Source: Polytrichum commune
Lineage: Eukaryota > Streptophyta > Polytrichopsida > Polytrichales > Polytrichaceae
DNA: 64,000 bases
Reading direction: 5' to 3'
Assembly: GCA_950295325.1 (NCBI GenBank)
Contig: OX485803.1
Location: forward strand, 16,244,001 to 16,308,000
Shown here: one piece after another, positions 37,901 to 49,302 of the stretch
How positions within the stretch are numbered: the stretch's first letter is position 1
How the letters are laid out: every line of letters begins with the position of its first letter
Program-made: the position numbers and the translations under genes
Notes under the pieces: model-generated
The model's input: only the letters and a program-made list of their open reading frames with translations
Databases searched by the model: none
Told to the model about the DNA's origin: nothing

Positions 37901-40900
37901 GTTGGCTTGCGTGCCACTGGTGCAGCAGAGGATGATGACCTTGCACGTGCTGTCTCTCTCTCTTTAAAGGTAGTCCTCTTTCTCTGTGTTATGAATTTAG
38001 GGCCTGCACATTTGTGGAGCATTACCTATTTGGGAAGGATGCCCTGCTTGTTGAGATGTATGCAGGTCTTAAGAGAATCAAACATGCTGTTCATTTTGAA
38101 TTCCTCATCAATGTGGTTACAATTTTGACTTTATTAAATTGTTTGTTTAGATTATATAAGAACTCTGTTGTCTGTGAAGATGTAGTTTATATGTTCATAC
38201 CTTGTGAAGTCTATCAGGTTATTGATATTCATTTTATTTATCAGACTCTAGAGGAGGAGAAAGCATTGCGTGAACGTGGAGAGGGGTCAGGAGCTGCATT
38301 TATGGTGGAGGACGATGATGACAGTGATGAAGAGCGCTTGAGAAGACTGGCGTTTTTGAGAGGGTTGTCATCTGTTCCTGTTCTCTAACTTCCCAGATTC
38401 TAGGCTAGCTATTTGTTTTTTTCATCTAGTGTAGCTGCGTCAATGTCTCCTGTACCTCTCTTTAGGTATTGTGTGAAACAATGGTGTCACTTCTCATTCA
38501 CTTAGAACTCCGATTGTGAAAACTGCAGTGAAATGGAATAGCATGGTCGTTCACTATTGTATACATCTTGATCACTCGAGCAATGAGGTTGTTTTCCAAC
38601 AGTGTGTTCTGATCATGTAGTGGGGATGCTGATGATTGTTCAGCTCTTCCTTTGACAGGAGTACTGAACTTGGAGGGAGAGGTTTAGGTGGAAATTCATC
38701 AACTGGGTTTGGGCAGGAGGGACAGCCTAGGGGAACTGAAGGTAATTTAGCAGGTGACGCTGAGCAGTTTCATATAGAGGAGATTGAAGATACTGAGGAT
38801 GATCAACCGTTGTTCCGACGACCCTCAAGTAGGCGCACCAATGTCAGTGCTGCACCCTCAGGGTCAGCTGCCCTCCCTGCTCTGTCTGTGATGGATGTTT
38901 TACCAGCCAGACCTCAGCCCTATGAAGAAGATCAAGCGGAGCAGATGCCTCCTGCTGAACAGCATGGTTTAGCTGCTGCAAATTCATCACAGCAAAATGG
39001 TGGTTTTCCCGAGGAGGTATGCACTTTATTGATTTTTGACTTCTGAGGTGAAAAATAGAAACTCAAATATACACCGTTCCATTTCCAGAGGTAGAAACTC
39101 GAAAATGGAAATTTATAAAATGATTTTTTTGTCTGTCTCAGACTTGGGGATAGAGGCTTTGCAGGGACTCACCTCGAGTGGGTTTAGGGAATAGGGAACA
39201 GATGGTAGGCTGGATGGATAAAGTTGGCAGTGTTCCAAACTTGACCTAAATCTAGTGTGATTGGAGCAATGGAAATTGTTTGACCTTTAGTAACTTTGTG
39301 TTGAATGGAGAATAGAACAAGAGAGGCCAGGTTACATCTAGAAAGACAAGGTCATTTCCATCAATTGTGTGAGTTTGACAGCTTGCTTTTTGGGTGCAGT
39401 GGGGAGGTATATCATCTGAGGAACATGATGAGGCTGTGATGTTGGAGGCAGCAATCTTTGGTGGACTCCCAGAAACAGATATTCCACACCCTTATCAACA
39501 ACGCCACCCAGATTTGGATGCTCTTGGAGTTGCTGATAACATGTACCCTCGTCGGGTTCCACAGCAACCCTCTCCAGCTGTTGAAGCACAGCGTCGAATT
39601 CGTGAAGAGCAGGTTACCTCACTGTTTTATTATATGATTTCTTTTGGGTTATGCTTTCTTGATTTTCCTGAAGCTGAGTAGGTGGCTACAACTGTTCATT
39701 ACAAGTTTCTAGGCTACTAATTGTCTCTTTTGTAAAGTTCAATGCATGAACTGGATGCTTTTGGCACCTTGTTAGTTGGAGACAGCCATGAAAGCGATGT
39801 GAACAATTGGTCATGTACGTGCTCATCTGTACTCTGTGTTTTGGTTCAACTTACTTTGATCAGAGATGACTCAATGTAATTGTGGCTGGTATGGCAGGAT
39901 GCGGAGTTTCAACAATCACTGGCTGCAGACCATCAAAAAGCATTGAGGGCTGCTCAGGAAGCTGAGGAAAGGCGCAGGCAGGATGAAGCTGCTGCTGCTG
40001 CTGCTGAGGCCCAAGAAAGGCTTCGCCAAGAAGAAGAACTCAGGCTCCAGCATGCTCAAGAGGTCTGGATGTGATAACCATTTCCTTATTCTTGGTATAA
40101 AAGAAGTTGTGACAAATATAGGCTTTTGCTAAACGAAGTTTATCAGTCATTTTTTCTGGTGATGTCAGGAACTTTGATTTTTTGATTATCCTTACAAATC
40201 ATCACAGGAAGTTTTTGATCCCATTATGTTGGCAACACTATTGGATGTATGTTTATTTTTACTTCTCAATTGTAGGCATGTTTTTTTTTACTCATTCTGT
40301 CACTGAGGGATTTTTACATCTCAGATGAAGTTTGGTTGGTAAATCACAGCTACATTACATCAGGGTTATGAATATTGTAGGCTATATATCTTCATGAGCC
40401 TTTATGAGCCATCTCAATTAAGATCTTCATTAGATGCGCATTTTCTACTTTGAAAAAGGGACCGTCTTGTTCATCTTTACCCTGGGTCTTTGAAGGAGTT
40501 GGAGAGGCAACTTGCAGTCAAAAGAGCATCACTACCACCAGAGCCTGCTAGTGATGATGAGAATGCAGTGAAGCTTGTGGTTCGTATGCCTGATAGCTCC
40601 AGGCGTGGTCGTCGTTTTCTAAAGTCCAACAAGCTTCAGGTATCCTGTTCTTTGAAAGTATCAGTTTGTCGCTTTTCCACTGCACGTGAGTTGCTCATCA
40701 TCTGTGTTCCTGGCACTGGAATTCCACTGTGTGGAAGGTATACATGCCTCCTGTTACTATTCATATTAAAGTGACGAGTCTGAAACTCACATGATACTGT
40801 CAAGGTGCTGGCATCCAGTACATCTGTTCTGGTTGGATTTGACTTTGATACATCTGCCCTTGAGCATAGTGTTCAAGGTCGATGAATATGTTTCCCATAA

Positions 40901-41367
40901 TTGATAAACTGAATTTGTTTCTTGTACGCAGGTGTTGTTTGATTTTCTTGATTGTAGTGAAGACATCAAACCAGGTTCCTACAGATTGGTACGATTTCCT
41001 CTTTCCACTTGCATGTTCAATTGGACCGACTTTTTCTGAAACATGTACTTGAAATCTCATGCATTGTGCAGTAGTATACATCCAAGCTTGAGACAAAACA
41101 CTGGAAGAAAATGGATGGTTATGAAAGACCCACTTTGCTGACAGGGAAGGTTCACGGTAGCAAATACTTATTCTTATATTTGATAGCCCCAGCATTAGAT
41201 CACTTGAGAGTTGTATGATACTACGTTAGCTGAGACTTCATGCCTTATAATGGATGCAGGCAACAGCTTACCCTCGGCGCATGCTTACAGATAAACAACA
41301 TGAGGAGACATTTCAAAGTCTTGGGTTATCTAGTAAACAAGAGCTCCTTAATTTGGATCTGATTTGA
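34937..41367 (+). CDS. PUX8: PUX8/SAY1-like plant UBX-domain protein
   Basis: Eleven coding exons: 34937-35011, 36450-36511, 36847-37489, 37883-37969, 38245-38363, 38659-39016, 39400-39612, 39898-40062, 40496-40639, 40932-40988, 41260-41367. GT-AG throughout, phases join, 676 aa. Layout: UBA-like N-terminus (residues 1-45, [12 protein letters not shown] then [13 protein letters not shown]); ubiquitin-interacting motifs at about 230-250 ([16 protein letters not shown]), 276-289 ([13 protein letters not shown]) and 455-470 ([16 protein letters not shown]); charged coiled coil about 520-585; UBX domain about 593-676 ([20 protein letters not shown] ... YPRRML ... [10 protein letters not shown]). 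The [18 protein letters not shown] block matches what I recall of Arabidopsis PUX8. Such proteins bind ubiquitin and dock on the CDC48 ATPase through UBX. Exon ends at 36511 and 38363 were chosen to keep phase and are the weakest. Confidence 0.93.
35100..36095 (+). repeat. Tandem triplication (~360 bp) in PUX8 intron 1
   Basis: CCTAGGGTTTGTCTGTGG (one-base variant in copy two) occurs at 35104, 35469 and 35827. Each copy continues with CGTGTGGTTA(A)TCTGG, GAGGAATTGGATG, GTGTGTTGTGCTC, CATTTTGGCA, GAATTGTGCTCC and a GGACTC(T/C) phrase. Copies one and two are close. Copy three is more diverged and shorter. Confidence 0.9.
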
Positions 41368-42348
41368 TGAGGAGTTTCCAACCTTCTTGGCTCCTTTGAG
41401 GTAAAGGGCCTCCAGAATATTGATACTAGGGAACACATCCTCCAACATATACACAGATGTAGTACACAACGGATGGATTGAAGGGAATAATGTATTGGCC
41501 TGTTAATAGCAGTTCCTTCCTCAGTTGGTATGTTTGTTCCAGATAACCTTGTCATTTTTGGACTCTGAAATATCTTTAACGGGGTCAGTTTTTCAACTTG
41601 GACGTGGCTGGCCCATCTTGTTGGAGTTGTCTCATTCCATAAGTGCCACTAGATGATTTCCCATAGGTGGTTGAAGAACCAACAGGTTCAAGGAGGTGGC
41701 TATGGTTTCCCCCAATGTTGAATTGCTCAGTGTTTAAATTTGGGCCATGGTTATGCCAGTAGGTGCAATCTGTACAATTCATGGATTGAGGAACTCGCAT
41801 GCTTCACTACTCATCTTGTATTAATGTAGTAATAAGACTTCACCTTATGCAGTGCCCAGAATGCACCTTCCACCTCTTAGATAGGCCTTCGATCCTGTTT
41901 TGCAATACCAGCTTGTGTTGCAGGATTGTGTATGAAAGAGTGCATATTCTTTGCCTTCCATATTTCTGTTAGTTACGCGCATTAGATGACGGAATGCAGC
42001 CAAGAATTGTGTTCAAGGGTATGTTGTTACAAGTGTGTTCTTAGGAAAATGTATTTTACAAAACAGTGGTCCAAATAGCAAAGATCTATTCAGACAAAGT
42101 TGAGTGAATACTGAAAAGGCAGCCTCACTGTGATTACAGGATACTTGTGTCTTCCAACACCTGCTGGTGAAAAATCTAAACCCTATATCTTGCATTATTT
42201 GGACCATTTTCCAACAAAAGCAGGTGTTGGAAACCGTCTTGATCACAAGATTGCGGATCCCAAGGGCTCGTTTGTCAGGCTGATTTCGAGGAGTTTTAGG
42301 CACTTGATTGTTCTAGTACCTAGGAGCCAACAGAGATTTCAATGCAGC
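41368..42348. other. Intergenic region between tail-to-tail PUX8 genes
   Basis: This is the probable 3' UTRs of the plus-strand PUX8 gene and of the minus-strand paralogue. CCAACACCTGCT (about 42156) and its reverse complement (about 42221) form a loose hairpin. No frame is convincing. Confidence 0.5.
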
Positions 42349-43003
42349 TTATGATTTCTGATGATTTGAAACATCAGTGACGGTTGGTGCATTTGGATTG
42401 TACGTGTAATTCGAGTCACTAATTTCATGCGTTCCATTCCTTGCGGGCTCACTTGGCATCTCCACCACGCAGCTGTTTCCGGGAGCTGAGGCTATGTCTC
42501 GCAATCGAGGATCTCGAGATGCGGTGACATCTTCAATTCTTGGACCCTGGGGTGGAGGATCGTCGAGCCATTCAATCGGGACCTCGCGGACATTCCGAGG
42601 AACAGCTGCTTCGGGCCTTAAGTTCAGTGTCTGAAAAGCTTCTCCTCGGCCTGCCTCAAATTCCGGGAAGAGTTGGAGCAGCAGCAGGGAGGGCGAGCTA
42701 GGTTGTGACCTGCACGGGACGGGATGGCGGTGAATCAGAAGTATGATCCATATCGGTGTGTGTTTTTGTTTTGGTTGGATTGCTAAATAACTCGGAAATC
42801 GAGACTGGGAACAATCTACCCCTACCTATTCGATTTTCAATAGCATAGCGTCCATGTTTTTGTCATCCATACATGGCACGAAGCTGCCTTGCATCGATAC
42901 CCGCATTTGCATTTGCAACCACGAGTATGTGCCTTGCTAGTTGTGGAGATGCTCCCGTGGCCCTCATGAAGGCTTGCAAATCTTCTTCGTCTTGGTTGCT
43001 CAT
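42349..43003 (-). CDS. Short PUX8 paralogue lacking UIM and UBX regions
   Basis: Exon 43003-42873 starts MSNQDEEDLQAFMRATGAS, the same UBA-like opening as PUX8 ([15 protein letters not shown]). Exon 42709-42349 reads PEFEAGRGEAFQTLNLRPEA, then VPRNVREVPIEWLDD, GPRIEDVT and YTYNPNAPTVTDVS before a stop. It corresponds to PUX8 exon 3 ([13 protein letters not shown] ... [14 protein letters not shown]). The exon 3 acceptor has the same phase as in PUX8, and a GTATGG donor in the right phase ends the first exon, giving an open 163-aa protein. The stop falls just before the first ubiquitin-interacting motif, so all UIMs and the UBX domain are absent. The first exon appears to fuse PUX8 exons 1 and 2. 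It is either a reduced functional gene or a young pseudogene; the open frames favour at least recent function. Confidence 0.72.
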
Positions 43004-43175
43004 CTTTGTCTTCCGTGCACTTGAAGCTTGCAAAGTTCTCTCACGGAAACCGAGATTGAGAGCAACCTACCTACTTACTTACCTATTTGATTTTCCTAGC
43101 GTAGCATAGCCTAGCATGTTTTTGTGGCACATCGAATGCATCGATGTCTGTGTGTGTCTTCTCTTTCCCCCATGA

Positions 43176-43277
43176 TCATGTGTTATTTGCCACCGCCAGT
43201 ATGATTTGCTTTCCTAGTCGCCGCGGAGATGCTCCAATGGCCCTCGTGAAAACTTCCTTGTCATCTTGTTCACTCAT
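43176..43277 (-). pseudogene. Second copy of the paralogue's first exon
   Basis: MSEQDDKEVFTRAIGASPRR then LGKQIILAVANNT and a stop: 33 codons, the same UBA-like opening as at 43003. The surrounding ~270 bases are also duplicated (GGAGATGCTCCCGTGGCCCT / GGAGATGCTCCAATGGCCCT and GTGCACTTGAAGC in both). Start codons are 274 bases apart. It could serve as an alternative first exon or be dead. Confidence 0.7.
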
Positions 43278-44121
43278 CTTCGCCTTCTGTGCACTTGAAG
43301 CTCCCCATTCTTCTCCCCTTTTAAGGACTACTGAACTCCACTCCTTGTGTGAGTACTTGAGCAAGCTTGAAGATGGCTTTTCTGACATCAAGGGACGTAC
43401 ACGCTCGTATCACATCATGTATAAATTATAGTCATTTAATGAAAAGCCTCAATTTCTTTTAAATCTATTAGAGTTATTTGTAAACTATCTCAAAGAGGGA
43501 TGAAACCGAAAGTTAAATAATGTTCAATCCAGCTATGTGCTGGTAATTTAAAGATAGAGTGTTCCATGATTACTCCATGATTTCTGTGGATGAAATAGCC
43601 AGGAATATCTGTAAAAATCATTAGAATTGGACAAGAATGCCAACTTTTGGATGAAAGTATATAAATTTGGTGAAAATTTGTACAACCATCCATATGTGGT
43701 TATGTTACTCCAATAGTTGTAGCCAGTGCTCCTCTCTTGAAAACTTGAGACTAAATCATTGGTGGGTTTGATCCTTCTTTGAGAAAACTTTCTATTGAGA
43801 GCTTGTTGGCTTGTTATGTTTTGAAGCCTATTTTTAAAAGGCGGGTGAAATTTATGAAACCTCCTCTTTCCACCTCAAACTTTGAGAAAGTTTTAGGATC
43901 TACAAATAGGGTGTTTGCATGAAACTCATTGTCCTAAATCTTGGATTGGACCCATCCTATCAGGACACACTAGGAAGCCGGTTTTAATAGCTTGACACCA
44001 CTCTCTACGTATGCTAATTTAAGCATCAAGAAGACATGGATGACTTTGTGTTAATTCTCGTAAACTCAAGGTTTAGGACTAAACCCATGGTTTCATCTAC
44101 TTCACTTATGGAAAAACTCTA

Positions 44122-44354
44122 GGGGATTGTTAAATCGACCACACATTGGTTAAAACGACCACAATCACTATGCAAGGTGTCAACTAGGCTAACTCGTCAT
44201 CCAAGTTGGCCAAGTTCATTAACTCTAACACAGAGTTGATACCTTGCTCCTCTTCATGTATGATGGAAAATCAAATCTTGACAGATCATGTGACCATGCG
44301 ATGCGTCTTTGTGGTTGTTTTAACAAACTATGTGGTTGATTTAACAATTCCTTG
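44122..44354. mobile_element. 233-bp MITE with ~40-bp terminal inverted repeats
   Basis: The left end GGGGATTGTTAAATCGACC and on to AAAACGACCAC pairs with the right end (GTGGTTGTTTTAACAAAC to TGATTTAACAATTCCTTG). ACTCTA flanks both sides (44116-44121 and 44355-44360), a plausible 6-bp target duplication. A truncated relative lies at 12842-13020. The superfamily is not assigned. Confidence 0.75.
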
Positions 44355-44564
44355 ACTCTATTCTCTCAAAAGTATCAATTTGGTAGACAAGGTGTCTATA
44401 TCAAATTGCAGTGTGAAGGGTAGGCATCAATTTCCCACACAAGACACTGGCTTGAGATATGTAGGAAATTGATGATCTTAGTGCCATGAGAGGATAAGGA
44501 AAGAAGGAAGAAAAACTTTATGATGGTTACAAATCAACCTAACAAACATCACTCCTCATAGTAA

Positions 44565-45011
44565 GAGCAAGCCCACTCTCCTTGCATTTGCATCTGAATT
44601 TGCACTTTAACATTTGCAACGTAGATGCAGATGTAGGGAAGTCACCCACTCACTGACATAAATATTAAACACAAATGAAAGTTTATGCCAAAAGCCTCGA
44701 ACTCCTTGCATATGTAAGAGACATGCATGGAGGGTTATAAATAATAAGACAATTTTTTTTTTATAACCTTTGACCTATTATTTTTCTCTAGTATCAACTA
44801 GTTATAGATGACGGGATGAGTTTGAGAAATAACCGGTTGTGGTTTGGGACTTCATAACATTACCCGTCACTTTAGAGGAAACTCAAAAGTTAGTATCAAA
44901 AACAACACATGATGAGTGGCAATTTTGCATGGGTCTGCATCTACATCTTGGATGGAGGTCACTTTTCATTCCCGGATGCAGATGCAAATCCAAGAACAAC
45001 CAAGCTTGCTC
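44565..45011. mobile_element. 447-bp Tourist-like (PIF/Harbinger) MITE
   Basis: The ends are GAGCAAGC and GCTTGCTC, with further subterminal pairing (TTTGCATCTG against CAGATGCAAA). TAA flanks both ends (44562-44564 and 45012-45014), the target duplication expected for PIF/Harbinger elements. The interior carries no transposase. Confidence 0.78.
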
Positions 45012-45189
45012 TAAGGGGACAAAATTGCGAAGGATACTTTGGTCATCCTTAATCTCATTATTTTATGTAGACATTGAGATTCAAGTAAAATCATGCTTTT
45101 TGTACGCACTTTTCTAGAATCAAATTTTCTTAATGTAAGATAAGGTCAAGAAATGCGCTATATATGGGTGGGGACTATTGACATATTAG

Positions 45190-45854
45190 ATGGAAATAGC
45201 ACCAAGGCAACTAAGTCTTATACACAAACTTGTATATGCAAAATACGGTTGTGTTGCTTATGGGCGTAAGAACAACAATGCTCGTATAAATTTGACACAA
45301 TTGAGAATATCGTCGTGGGTGATGTTTAGACTTCCCGCAAATTCCAATGTGAAGTTAAGCCAACCTCTTACAAGTGTTCAATTTAGATCTACTGCTTACC
45401 GTACCTAGTACAAGTGACAAAACTTGAACCAAAGGCACCGGAACACGTCCCATATATGAAGGAGGCACAACTTGAATTATTTCATTCAATGCAGATGGAT
45501 AAGGTTACGAGGAAGTGTCAGGCGGCATAAATTTTTGAAGTACAACATCAACCCTTTTAGGCCATCTTGCAACCCAATGTGAACTCGTAGGGTGACGGTT
45601 TATTCTTGAAAGCTCAATCATCGCTATTTCAACATGAAGTTGGGCTTTATATAACACGGCCCTCTTGTCTTGATGTTCAAATGGGTAATGTAAGCAAGCA
45701 ACGGGCCTCTATGAGAGGTGTTTATTTTAAAGAGGATGGTAACCTTCTATGTTCACGTCGCATTAAAAATGGAGTGATTATCCGTTCGTACACCAATGAA
45801 GTACCTACCAAGGTCTACATAGTAGGTAAGCTATTCCAAATCCATTTACCGTGA
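45190..45854 (+). pseudogene. Decayed coding-like stretch, unidentified
   Basis: One frame runs from about 45456 (MKEAQLELFHSMQMDK) to 45854 with three stops in the first half and is then open for 83 codons (GLYITRPSCLDVQMGN ... NGVIIRSYTNEVP). Upstream, a second frame at 45190-45408 is open for 72 codons. Composition resembles coding DNA more than the flanks do. I do not recognise a family. Its place just before an LTR-like segment suggests a retroelement remnant (inference). Confidence 0.35.
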
Positions 45855-45949
45855 TGAACCATGGTGGAACTTTGATTAAGAGATTGATTGATTGATTGAT
45901 TGGGGAAGAATGATGATTAACCATATTCTGATGTGTTTAGCATGTGAGC

Positions 45950-46610
45950 ATACGGTCATTGGAGTCAAATAACTTTGGAGGAAGAAATGGGCTAGACAAC
46001 CCATGGACAGACTGTGCACGGGAGTTAGACAACTTCCGAACAAAGGTCTTTGCATTAACGTTAGACAACTCCAACTGGGAGTTAGACACCTCCCTCTGAA
46101 AGATCTTTGCGTTGGAAGTTAGACAACTCCAACTAGAAGATATGAATTGGAGTTAGACAACTCGTAGCGGATAGATGAATTGAGTTGGAATTAGACAGTT
46201 CCAACTAGATGAATGGATGAATAAGTTAAGTTGGAATTCAACGATTCCAACTGGAAGAATGTGATTGAGTCAACAGATGGAAGCAGGGTTTAGAGGAACC
46301 AAAGATAGAAGATTCATTGTAGAACTAAAGCTAAAGCTATGAATATAAGATGTTTACTATATTTGGAAATAGAAAGTAAAAGCAGTGCTTTTTGGCATAA
46401 GAAGAAGCTCGGGGGAGGAGAGAGGGTCTCTTCTTTTTGTCTCTCTCTTGTGGTCGGGTGGTTCAAGCTTATAGTCAATCACATTGTATTTGTTAAGGGT
46501 AAAGTTTTATGTTATACTCAGTTGAAAGCTCACAATTATTGTATTGAGCGTAAATGTTTTTTGTTTTATTTATGAGCGATTGAGGTAAGTGAGACTTACC
46601 TCGTTTGGGT
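45950..46610 (+). repeat. LTR-like segment, copy 1 of an inverted pair
   Basis: It has repeated (G/A)GTTAGACAACTCCAACT phrases with AAGATCTTTGCGTTG spacers, then a GGTCTCTTCTTTTTGTCTCT stretch and TGGTTCAAGCTTATAG. The same series occurs in reverse complement at 55180-55930. The low-complexity repeat of GTTAGACAACT plus the downstream unique part resembles a plant Copia-type LTR, but the boundaries are not clean. Confidence 0.5.
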
Positions 46611-46650
46611 TCCAAAGGACGATCCAAGAATCCCAAAGTAGAATGGGCTA

Positions 46651-46873
46651 CACTAAATTATCTAATTTGTGTGGGTTATCATTTGGAGTTACATGTTGCT
46701 ATAACTTTTATTGACATTATCATTTTTTACCAACTAAGTTATATCACACTTCAATGTGCATACTAACTACTTATGCTATTTAGAAGAAAAAATGATACTC
46801 TCAATAAAAGAAATGCTATAGCTAGCAATGTGTAACTCCAAATGGCAACCCACACTAATTAAACAATTTAGTG
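46651..46873. mobile_element. 223-bp MITE with 43-bp terminal inverted repeats
   Basis: It starts CACTAAATTATCTAATTTGT and ends as the near reverse complement, with about five mismatches in 43 bases. TA flanks both sides (46649-46650 and 46874-46875). A second copy is at 63284-63494. The TA target fits Tc1/mariner-type or related elements. Confidence 0.85.
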
Positions 46874-49302
46874 TAGCTTTTCGTCATATACTCATTGCAA
46901 AATTCACCATGTGCATGTTTTGCCAAATCTGTCTACTTACCCATTCTCAATGATTTCGTCTATCAGCTTGTATTAATTGATCCAAATACTGTTCTCCCTC
47001 TTTAGTATGACACGTTTGGGAAACACAAAAAAAAAAGTCAAATTATCGAGGTGTTGTCTTCTCATTAATATGACAAATGGCGCAAAGTTGTCGTATTATT
47101 GAGGGAATACAAAAACATAAGTATTACAAGCTTAAAATATATATTTACAATGAGTTTAAGCAATACAAGATGGTATGAAACAATAACTTATAACTCCAAA
47201 CAAATACAAATGTTCTCAAGAACTTTTGAAATAGGAGTCCAAAGATTTGTGGTATTGCCTACCCAAGTTAGCAATTGTCATATGATCTAAATTCCCTACT
47301 AACTTTTGCAAACTAATAATTTCATAATAATAACACTGAAGTATAAAGAGTTCTCTGATAAGAAAATATACAACAATGATGCATGACGTTTAGCATCACT
47401 AAACTTTATTATAGGTGGAGCAACATCATCCACATCTACACTAGTAACCTTCACTACAAGGAGAACACGGAAAAATGACTACGGCCATATTAAGCTTAAT
47501 CCTCGTTAAGTTCCCAATGATAAGTGAAGCTCCCACGTAGTTCTCAAGTGAAAGTTGATGTATTTTAGATGTACATAACATAGATGAAAGGAATTTTAGC
47601 ATTAAGTACCTCTTTAATATGACAAAACGGAGATTCTAAATGTCGCATTATTGAGAGTCGTAGTCGTATAAAAGAGGGAGTCTTGAACTAAACACTTGGG
47701 TCTCGCAAAAATGTGTCGTAATATTGAGGGTGTTGTATAAACAAGTGTAATATTAACTAGGTTAGACTGTACCTCAATACAAATTTTCATTGGAGGGATG
47801 ATGACAATGGCTTCCGACTAGCGATTTAAAATCATCCATATTGGATGAAGGAACAAGCTTCAAAAAAAAATTCTCCTCTTATAGGTTTGTAATCCTCAAG
47901 CAAAACATCATAACCTTCCACCCTTCCCTCCTCCCCCTCAAAATACATCAACAAGCAAGGCTAGGGATTTGTAGTGTCTACGTAAACTCATCCATTGCGA
48001 ATGTGAAAATGCAATGAATTACATTATACTTTGTAAATGACTATTTACAAACAATTCGACTCCATAAATGGAGTGAAAGACCCCAAATTAGTTTAGTGGT
48101 GTTGAATTGGAATGAATCGGCCCCTCAATCTTGTAGGGAACTTTTTTAACTGGATTCCTTTCATCCATGGTGGATGAGTTAACACAAACACCACAAATCC
48201 CAAGTTGATGAGCAAAGAGAGAAAAGATGCATCATGGGGGATGCACTCATTGTTATAACTGGGAAACACATGTGTGCACGACCCTAAAATTAATACCCCT
48301 AATATAAAAGAGTTTCCCCTCCTTAAAAACGATATACGTATAATATGTAGCTAGGAAATCCCCTCAAATACATAAACAAGTGAGAGATAAATAAATCATT
48401 TAGGCCCCAATCATATGTATATGCCGGAAATATCACATGTAAAATATGGCTAACATAGTACGATCAAGACACATTCATTTATCATGATCAAATCATTGAA
48501 TATTCATTCATCCATTGGATGTAACTCATAGAAAATTTGTTTCTACAATATAAAGTCATTATAGCCAATGCAATGATGGTATCTAACTCTACCACCAAAT
48601 GATTTGTCCAATCGTAGGTCCACATTGACCCTTTCTTATTTTGATACCAACATAACCTTATTTCCATATTGGAAGGCCATTTCTAGAGGTCAATCAGTTA
48701 TCAATACTCAATCCACATGTTGCCAATATTGTTGCGCATCCTATAGACCCTTCCCAAATACGAAGTCTTGATGGTCAATGTTTTAGCCAACTTGCTTCTT
48801 TTTTTAAATCTATCTTTTCTTCACTCCTTCAACTACTGCTTGAGAGACAAATGATACCGCACAATCACATCTCAACTTCAATGAGTATTCATTATCCCTG
48901 GCTCTAGATATTCGAACTTTAGGTTTGACATACAACATACCAGACTTGATTCTAGTGAACCTATTATTGGACAATGCGGGGTTACCATTCAACTCACATA
49001 TTGGATGAAATATTCGTTTGGACCTTTTGTAGATTACTCAATCGTTATGATTGACTTTGAGCCTCAAGGTAGAAATACAACTAGGAGTATATGAATAATA
49101 CACCTAGTATATTTATAAAGCCATAATAAATAATACCCATACCTTATGTATAGTTTGTAACCCCCAAGCACAATTAATACCCCTTCTATGCACCCATGTG
49201 GGTCCATACTTTTAACAATGAGTGCACCTTGCGAGCGATGCACGTACTACATATGAACTATAGAAGCAAATGGGGTTGTATTCTACCAATTCCCTAGCAT
49301 AA

